Under the pieces are notes generated by a model. That model did no database searches and was not told the DNA's origin. It was given only the letters and a program-made list of their open reading frames with translations. Of a stretch of 15,281 nt of DNA, positions 9,488 to 15,281 are shown piece by piece. Within the stretch, counting starts at the first letter, position 1. Each line of letters begins with the position of its first letter. The position numbers were made by a program, and so were the translations under genes. The stretch spans positions 1 to 15,281 of the forward strand of contig JASJFT010000401.1 in NCBI GenBank assembly GCA_030770425.1. The letters run 5' to 3'. This DNA is from Darksidea phi. Its lineage: Eukaryota; Ascomycota; Dothideomycetes; Pleosporales; Lentitheciaceae.

Positions 9488-9927
9488 AATTACGAACTAA
9501 ATATAGACTATAGACTACTAGTAAATAGAGTTACTAGGAGTTAAGCTAATTACTAGTTCTAACGAAGAATACGACGTAAACCTTATAATTAGAGAATAAG
9601 AAGTTATATAATAGATCTATACCTTAGTAAAGATAGATCTAATAGTTATATAATAGCTTAGTAGATCTATCTAAATAGATCTACGGAGCTATAGCTTAGT
9701 AGATCTATAGATATAGAGCTATAGATTCTAGGAAACTAAATTAATATATAATAACTACGAATCTTCTAAATAGTCTTCTTTCTTTATAGTTAATTTAAAT
9801 CTAGATTGATTCTTACCTATTAATATAATTAAACTATTATCTACTTATTTCTACTTCTTCTTTCCTATCTTAAGTATAAACCCTAAATAAGGCTAAATAA
9901 CCTATCGAGCCTAGACCCCGTTTAATA
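9488..9927 (+). repeat. 3' LTR (440 bp)
   Basis: This copy is colinear with the 5' LTR at 2932-3371. Its first base is A where the 5' copy has T, the only transversion between the two, so the exact outer edge is slightly uncertain. At nine places one copy has CG and the other TA. The 20-bp palindrome of the 5' copy is broken here by one G-to-A change (9663-9682). The copy retains one of the few TG dinucleotides in the window (9807-9808). Confidence 0.93.
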
Positions 9928-9932
9928 TATAT
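9928..9932. repeat. 3' target-site duplication (TATAT)
   Basis: This is the partner of 2927-2931. If one copy is removed together with the element, the long decayed frame runs on without a phase change from 2931 to 9933. Confidence 0.65.
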
Positions 9933-11818
9933 CTACTAGGGGAATTATAGATATTATAAAATATTTACTATATTTTATATTTATTAGTAGATTTTAATTC
10001 CGCGCTAATATTAAAATATAAAGTATCTTTTTAAAAGACTTTATATTTCTTATAAAATATATTATAAGGACTAGAATTATACTCTAATAGATTAAATTAA
10101 AGTTAAAGTACGTAGTCTATTATATTAAAAAGAAAAGTATCTATTATATATTTATTAATATATATATAATAGCTATAATAGTAAAAAATATAGAGGTAAA
10201 AGAGATACTCTTAACCTTCTAGAGTTTTACGATAATAATATAATCCTTACTAAAAGAGATAGTATACTATAAAATATATAGATAAATAGTTTCTATTACT
10301 TAAGGATATTTCTCTATTAATAAGTATATCTAAACTTATTATAATTCTAAATTAGAGTATATACTCCTTTATATTAAGTATAATATTCTTATTCTAAAGA
10401 ATAAGATTATACTCTCTTATCTAGACTACGTAGATCGCTATAAAAATCTATAGTCCTACTACTACTTCTTATTAATATAAAAAGACTACCTTCTAATATT
10501 ATCTACTAGATATTAGTAAGTAGTATATAAATATATACTCTTTTTAATAATTAAACTTTATATTTATATTAATAAAGCTACTATAGCTATTAGGAAATAG
10601 AATTTAATCCGATTATTATATTTAATTACCTTCGTCTTTTAAAAGAACGTCTTAAGTAAAACTCGTCTTTTAGACCTTTTTAATACGACTACTTTCTATA
10701 AGGGTAAGAAGTAGGAATTTATAATCCTTAATAAAGTAAAGGAGTTTATAGTATATCTTAATATTTATAATATATTAGAATCGTTATAGTATATTATAAA
10801 GTAATTATTAAAGGATCGTATATTATACTATCTTACCTATAGTAACTATTAGAAAATAATTTATAGATTATATAGGGTCCTCGAGAGATATTATAAGACT
10901 TATTTTTCTAAAAGTAGACTAAGTAGTATTTATAAATATCTATAGTATAGTATATTCTTCTTAATAATATAAGATCGGAAAGAGTATCTTAAGGAGTATT
11001 AAAGGCTTATTATATATCTATATCTTACTTAATATATTAGGCTAAAATACTTATATATATTAGTATCTTTAAGTCTAAACTTTTTATAATATTCTCTATT
11101 ATTATATTATTTAATAATTAAGACTATAGTTATACTATATAGTAATAGTATTCTTAAATATTAGAAACTTCTTATAACGTTATAACGTATTCTTCTATAG
11201 GTATTTTAAATACTATCTCGTAGCTATTAAAATATAATTATAATAGTTTACTATAATACTAAATAAAAATTTTAAAATATTTATTCTTTATCTAGTATAT
11301 ACTAGGACCTAGAAACGAGAATTTAATATAATAGGAAGACGAAAGTTACTAAGTAGTAATAAGAACTACTTAATCTTTATATACTTTAGCTATTAAATAG
11401 ATAGATAATACCTCTACTATACTCCTTCCTATCGTAGTAATTCTAATAGACGGAAGATAGGATAATACTAACTACTACTATTATAAATATAGTTATAGTC
11501 TTACTACTTCTTAGCAGAAATATCGATAATCTATAGAGAAAATTCGAAGAATCCCCTCTTATTAATATTATAGACGTAGAACTATTTTAATATTAACTAC
11601 TACTAGAAGATAATCCTTTATTCTTTAGTCTACGAAAGTATTATCTAACGTAGTACTTCTACTATAAGATATTATATAGTAATCTAGTTAGTTTAATATA
11701 GTTCTAAATATAGTCGTAAAGTATAGTATTTAAGAAGAAGTTTACTAGACCTAGTTATACTATATATCGATTTAAGTACTTTTTAAAAAAGTATAATAAA
11801 CCGAAATAATTATATACT
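9933..11818 (+). pseudogene. Long decayed ORF, segment 3, with a C2H2-like motif
   Basis: This is the continuation of the frame interrupted at 2931: the last base there plus 9933-9934 complete a codon and reading goes on for about 630 codons. Codon starts at 10370, 10379, 10418 and 10439 now read Tyr in a C-x2-C-x12-H-x6-H-like arrangement. This resembles the zinc fingers of the fungal OrsD (DUF3505) family, and a following segment near 10620-10680 is loosely like the stretch that family has after its fingers. The resemblance is from memory and weak, because Cys, His and Tyr can no longer be told apart. I see no ATP-binding loop and so no helicase. Near 11819 the open frame changes by one base. 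Confidence 0.45.
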
Positions 11819-11820
11819 AG

Positions 11821-12357
11821 AAGAATAAACTATTAGAACTATTTAAGTAAGTATTCTTAGATAAGTTTAAACTTATTATTTAGAACTATTTAAAGAATAT
11901 ATATTATAGTAAGGGTTTAGAGTAAATTACTATAAGAGAAAGAAGTAAGAATTATAGTTAATTATAAAAGCTCTATATAAAATATAAGCTAGTTAATAGA
12001 TTTACTATATATAATATATTCGCGAACTACTATTATCTAACTAGCGAGCTATATATAATATATATATATTATCTATAAAAGACTTAAGTACTTCTTAATA
12101 CTTTAAGCTTAATAATATTAATACTAGAGTAATATAAGCCCCTCGAATAGTAACTAATAAAAGAAATTTTACTAAAAAAGTAAAAGTTTCTACGTAAATA
12201 TATCGAACTTATCTATTAGTACTAAGCTATAAACTAAGTATAGGTTATAGATATAGAAGGGATAATAATATTTTCTAATAATTATATAGCTCTTCCCTTA
12301 TAGATTACTATTATTAACCTCTTTAATTAGACGAAGTAACTCTATATAAATATTAAT
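11821..12357 (+). pseudogene. Long decayed ORF, segment 4, with Asp-x-Glu motif
   Basis: Codons from 11821 read openly in a frame one base off segment 3, probably through a small deletion near 11815-11822. The stretch includes a basic segment (IRERSKN-like, about 11930-11960). An Asp-Ile-Glu motif at 12250-12258 lies within a hydrophobic strand and is followed by an Ala-Leu-Pro-Leu segment. Asp-x-Glu after a hydrophobic strand is how motif I of DEDD-type 3'-5' exonucleases looks, but one three-residue motif is not proof. Positions 11905-11998 are also present as copies at 12358-12522 (reversed) and 13176-13335. The frame ends where the reversed copy begins. Confidence 0.4.
11905..11998 (+). 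repeat. Repeat A, copy 1 (within the long ORF)
   Basis: This copy matches 13176-13335 in the same orientation and 12358-12522 in reverse. The best match, about 70 bp at 11905-11978, differs almost only by transitions. The other two copies carry about 80 bp more, just before the shared TATAAGCTAG motif near 11984-11995. Since this copy reads as part of the open frame, it is probably the source and the others derivatives. Confidence 0.75.
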
Positions 12358-12522
12358 TAGTATTAGACTAGTTTATATACTAGATTAGCTTATATAACTA
12401 TTCTTAGCTACTATATCTTATTCTATTCTATATAAGCTACTCTTATATAGAGCTATTATAATTAACTATAATTCTTAATTCTTTTCCTTATAGTAATTTA
12501 CTCTAAACCTTTACTATAATAA
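12358..12522 (-). repeat. Repeat A, copy 2, reversed, probably inserted
   Basis: This is the reverse complement of 13176-13335 with mostly transition differences over about 160 bp. It interrupts the decayed frame: segment 4 ends before it and segment 5 starts just after. It may be a small non-autonomous element or a rearranged fragment. Its right end reads ...CTTTACTATAATA. No target duplication could be assigned with confidence. Confidence 0.75.
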
Positions 12523-12532
12523 TTAGGATAAA

Positions 12533-12948
12533 AGTATTAGTAATATCTTAAATATCGTCTATATACCCTAATATAAGTAGTATTTAAAGAAAAGGTCTTT
12601 ATATATAATATTCTTCGTAAAGATCTATACTACTAATTAAGATATAGACTTATAGAAATAAACTAATAGTAAGACTATTTAAGAGCTTTAGAAAGTTTTA
12701 TATAATCTAAATATTTAGGAAGATAAATATATAATTATAGTATAGGACTTTACGAACTATAATTATAAGATAATTATACGTACCTTTAGTAATATAAGTA
12801 AGATAATAATTTTAAATTACTAGTTATAATATTTAGTTATATATTCTAATCTTATAACTAGACCTAGTATAATATTATATTAGCTCCTAGACTCGCTATA
12901 TACTATTTTTATAATATTTTACTATAAGTAGATAGGAAATAGAATTAG
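12533..12948 (+). pseudogene. Long decayed ORF, segment 5 (last recognised piece)
   Basis: About 138 codons read fairly openly (codon starts 12533, 12536 and so on) between reversed repeat A and the first fold-back arm. If segment 4 held motif I of a DEDD exonuclease, the Asn-Tyr-Asn-Tyr stretch near 12755-12770 (the second Asn possibly a former Asp) could be motif II. This is a guess. I see no end to the frame other than the fold-back element at 12950, so its C terminus may be missing or displaced. Confidence 0.35.
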
Positions 12949-12949
12949 T

Positions 12950-13154
12950 ATATTAAGTATAAAGTAATCTATCTATCTAGTTAAGGTAGAGTAGAGACTC
13001 TTAAGTACTAGTTACGCTAGATCTAGTAACTAAATTAATTACTATAAGTTAGTATATAGTTACTATAAATTATTATTATATAGTTACTATAAATTAGTAT
13101 AAATTATTATATAACTAGAGTAGTTATATAATATATAGCGCTCGGCTACTTATA
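12950..13154 (+). repeat. Left inverted arm of the fold-back element
   Basis: Reverse complement of 13464-13660 with substitutions and several small indels. The match is best at about 13085-13150. Confidence 0.65.
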
Positions 13155-13175
13155 TTTATAATAATATAATATTAT

Positions 13176-13335
13176 ATATAATAAAAGTTTAAAGTAAATT
13201 ATTATAAGAGAAAGAAGTAAGAACTATAATTAATTATAAAAGCTTTATATAAGAGTAGCTTATATAAAATAGAATAAGGCGTAGTAACTAGAAGTATTTA
13301 GGTAATCTAATCTAGTATATAAGCTAGTCTAATAT
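13176..13335 (+). repeat. Repeat A, copy 3 (centre of the fold-back element)
   Basis: The first ~70 bp match the coding-like copy at 11905-11978. The whole stretch matches reversed copy 2 at 12358-12522. It lies wholly between the two inverted arms, so it is cargo or internal sequence of that element. Confidence 0.75.
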
Positions 13336-13463
13336 ACGAGTATATACTTATAGAGATATAGAGATAAGAAATCTAAAACCCCTCTAGATAGATATACTAT
13401 TCTATTAGGCTATTAGTAGTCTCCTTTATTACTTAAGTAGTATAAGCTTAGGGGTAATATAAC

Positions 13464-13660
13464 TATAAGTAACTAAGCGCTATATATTATATAATTATTC
13501 TATTTATATAATAATTTATACTAATTTACTATAACTATACCCTAGCTTATAGTAACTATATAGTAATTTATAGTAATTATTCTAGTTATCTAACCTAGTA
13601 TATTTAGTATTTAAGGCCCTCTACTCGCGCCCTAACTAGATAGTAAGACTACTTAATATA
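13464..13660 (-). repeat. Right inverted arm of the fold-back element
   Basis: Partner of 12950-13154. It holds two unusually GC-rich remnants (about 13614-13632) that the left arm matches only in part. Confidence 0.65.
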
Positions 13661-13940
13661 TTTATTCTACCCCCCTACCTACTTATAGTAACGCTTTAGC
13701 TTTTTAAGAGGCGTATCTTTTAAAGGTAGTATAGAATAAAAGATCTTAATATATAGGTCGCTAGTAATAGCTATAATAAGATTATTATCTATCTTAACTA
13801 CCTTAATTACTTAATATAAAAGTTATTTATATTTTACTATAACCTTTTCTATAAGCTAAATTATCTTAGTCTATATATAGTACTATATCGAAGTCTACTT
13901 TAGTCTACTTTAGCTAGGCTCTCTCGACCGTAACTAGATT
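13661..13940. other. Gene-free spacer between fold-back element and satellite
   Basis: I see no convincing reading frame, RNA gene or repeat relation here. The only local structure is a short tandem duplication of AGTCTACTTT at about 13890-13912. The mutation pattern is the same as elsewhere. Confidence 0.4.
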
Positions 13941-15281
13941 AGTAGCTAAATTCCTAATTATAGTAAGAGCGTTATTATAGAGATTATTAAAAGTAGAGAG
14001 AATAGTAGCTAAATTTCTACTTATAGTAAGAGGGTTATAGAGCTTATCGAAGAGTATAAAGCTTATTAAAAGTAGTTAAATCTTTAATTATAATAAAAGG
14101 GTTATAAATATTATTAAAAGTAGCTAAATCTTTAATTATAGCGAGAGTATAGTTATAAAGATTACTAAAAGCTAAATCTCTACTTATAACGAGAGTATAG
14201 TTATAGAGATTATTAAAAGTAAAAAGAAGAATATAGTAGCTAAATCTCTAATTATAGTAAGAGTATAGTTATAGAGATTATCGAAAGCTAAATCTTTAAT
14301 TATAGTAAGAATATAGTTATAGAGATTATTAAAGACTAAATCTCTAATTATAGTAAGAGTATAGTTATAAAGATTACTAAAAGCTAAATCTCTACTCGTA
14401 GTAAGAGTATAGTTATAGAGATTATTAAAAGTAAAGAGAAGAGTATAGTAGCTAAATCTCTAATTATAGTAAGAGTATAGTTATAGAGATTATTAAAAGC
14501 TAAATCTCTAATTATAGTAAGAGTATAGTTATAAAGATTATTAAAGACTAAATTTCTAATTATAGTAAGAGTATAGTTATAGAGATTACTAAAAGCTAAA
14601 TCTTTACTTATAATAAAAGTATAGTTATAAAGATTATTAAAAGTAGAGAGAAGAGTATAGTAGTTAAATCTCTAATTATAGTAAGAGTATAGTTATAGAG
14701 ATTATTAAAGACTAAATCTTTAATTATAGTAAGTATATAGTTATAGAGATCGTCGAAGACTAAATCTCTAATTATAGCGAGAGTATAGTTATAGAGATTA
14801 CTAAAAGCTAAATCTCTACTTATAGTAAGAGTATAGTTATAGAGATTATTAAAAGTAAAAAGAAAAGTATAGTAGCTAAATCTCTAATTATAGCGAGAGT
14901 ATAGTTATAAAGATTATTAAAGGCTAAATCTCTAATTATAGCGAGTATATAGTTATAGAGATTATTAAAGACTAAATCTTTAATTATAATAAAAGTATAG
15001 TTATAAAAATTATTAAAAGCTAAATCTTTACTTATAACGAGAGTATAGTTATAGAAATTATTAAAAGTAGAAAGAAGAGTATAATAACTAAATTTCTAAT
15101 TATAGTAAGAGTATAGTTATAAAGATTATTAAAAGCTAAATCTCTAATTATAGTAAGAGTATAGTTATAGAGATTATTAAAGACTAAATCTCTAATTATA
15201 ACGAGAGTATAGTTATAGAGATTACTAAAAGCTAAATCTCTACTTATAGTAAGAGTATAGTTATAGAGATTATTAAAAGTA
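13941..15281. repeat. Satellite array with 212-bp higher-order unit
   Basis: About 26 monomers beginning TAAATCTCTAATTATAG run to the window edge and evidently continue. Anchoring on TAAAT, monomer starts fall at 13947, 14010, 14077, 14125 and 14173. After that the spacing is regular: 68, 48, 48, 48 bp, repeated. Long monomers begin at 14173, 14385, 14597, 14809 and 15021, giving a constant 212-bp unit. The 68-bp monomer has CTACTTA in place of CTAATTA and an extra ~20 bp rich in AGAGAAGAG. The second 48-bp monomer after the long one usually ends in AAAGAC. The first few units, at the left edge, are irregular. 68 and 212 are not multiples of three, so this is not a protein repeat. No CA or TG occurs in it. 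Confidence 0.93.

Larger units (their letters stand above)
2932..9927 (+). mobile_element. Ty3/gypsy chromovirus-type LTR retrotransposon, RIP-inactivated
   Basis: The element is 6,996 bp with two colinear 440-bp LTRs, an internal region of about 6.1 kb, a polypurine tract and a candidate five-base target duplication. The order protease, reverse transcriptase, RNase H, integrase places it in Ty3/gypsy (Metaviridae). A chromodomain after the integrase places it among chromoviruses, which are common in fungi. Everything lies in one frame on the + strand. No ATG is left and stops are frequent, so it cannot move on its own. No large deletion is visible: it is a full-length copy killed by point mutation. 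It sits inside an older long reading frame that continues on both sides. Confidence 0.93.
12950..13660. mobile_element. Fold-back (MITE-like) element with ~200-bp inverted arms
   Basis: The left arm (12950-13154) and right arm (13464-13660) are imperfect reverse complements. The outer ends share TATTAAGTA and a TATCTAGTTA-like block. The inner ends share AGCGC and a run of ATATATTATATAA. The total length of about 710 bp and the lack of an own gene fit a non-autonomous inverted-repeat element. The centre (13176-13335) carries repeat A, a copy of part of the decayed long ORF. The left arm contains a short internal direct repeat of TATAGTTACTATAAATTA at about 13050 and 13079. No clear target duplication is visible. 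Confidence 0.65.

Noticed and set aside
10230..11820. Starship captain (DUF3435 tyrosine recombinase) or RecQ-type helicase in the long decayed ORF
   Set aside because: I could not find the Arg...His-x-x-Arg...Tyr pattern of the recombinase or any Walker A or DEAH-like motif. The frame shows only a C2H2-like motif.
11905..12522. One MITE of about 620 bp with repeat A copies 1 and 2 as its terminal inverted repeats
   Set aside because: Copy 1 and the sequence between the copies read as a continuation of the long decayed frame, so copy 1 is more likely native gene sequence and only copy 2 an insertion.
13941..15281. CRISPR-like array of regular short repeats
   Set aside because: Repeats are directly adjacent without unique spacers, the 48-bp units are almost identical along their whole length, and the context is a RIP-mutated fungal region.
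13941..15281. Coding repeat of 16 amino acids (48 bp = 16 codons)
   Set aside because: The 68-bp monomer and the 212-bp unit are not multiples of three, so phase is lost every fourth monomer, and in-frame stops abound.
1..15281. Mitochondrial DNA, a linear plasmid or a naturally AT-rich genome
   Set aside because: Depletion is specific to CA and TG while CG remains. Nuclear LTR retrotransposon structure, transition-only LTR differences and absence of any intact gene fit nuclear RIP better.

Overview
The window looks like a transposon-derived, AT-rich heterochromatic block from a filamentous ascomycete (Pezizomycotina) with very active repeat-induced point mutation (RIP). The dinucleotides CA and TG are almost absent from all 15.3 kb: by eye I find about five TG and ten CA. 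CG persists at many sites and TA is greatly enriched. This is the footprint of C-to-T change at CpA on both strands. As a result the + strand has no ATG, there is no TGA, and every frame is broken by TAA/TAG. Nothing here can encode an intact protein. Genes are recognised only by frames that still read as protein once stops are taken as former Gln/Trp/Arg codons, Tyr as former Cys/His, and ATA as former ATG. The species cannot be named.

Layout. (1) 185-2931: the 5' half of a very long decayed reading frame of unrecognised function. (2) 2927-9932: a complete 6,996-bp Ty3/gypsy chromovirus-type LTR retrotransposon with 440-bp LTRs and a candidate TATAT target duplication. Its single Gag-Pol frame still shows a zinc knuckle, protease, reverse transcriptase, RNase H, integrase and a C-terminal chromodomain. 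(3) 9933-12948: the long frame resumes after the retrotransposon, in the phase expected for a clean insertion. It contains a Cys2-His2-like motif and, later, an Asp-x-Glu motif, with two apparent frame shifts and a reversed repeat copy inside it. (4) 12950-13660: a fold-back (MITE-like) structure with about 200-bp inverted arms. Its centre carries a copy of a piece of the long frame. (5) 13661-13940: short gene-free spacer. (6) 13941-15281 and beyond: a satellite with 48-bp and 68-bp monomers arranged in a regular 212-bp higher-order unit.

The parts tell a layered history. A long multicopy gene, probably belonging to a mobile or repeated family, was split by the retrotransposon. Short derivative elements carrying a piece of that gene were scattered nearby, a satellite expanded alongside, and RIP then hit everything. 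LTR differences are almost all transitions, and many are paired CG/TA swaps.
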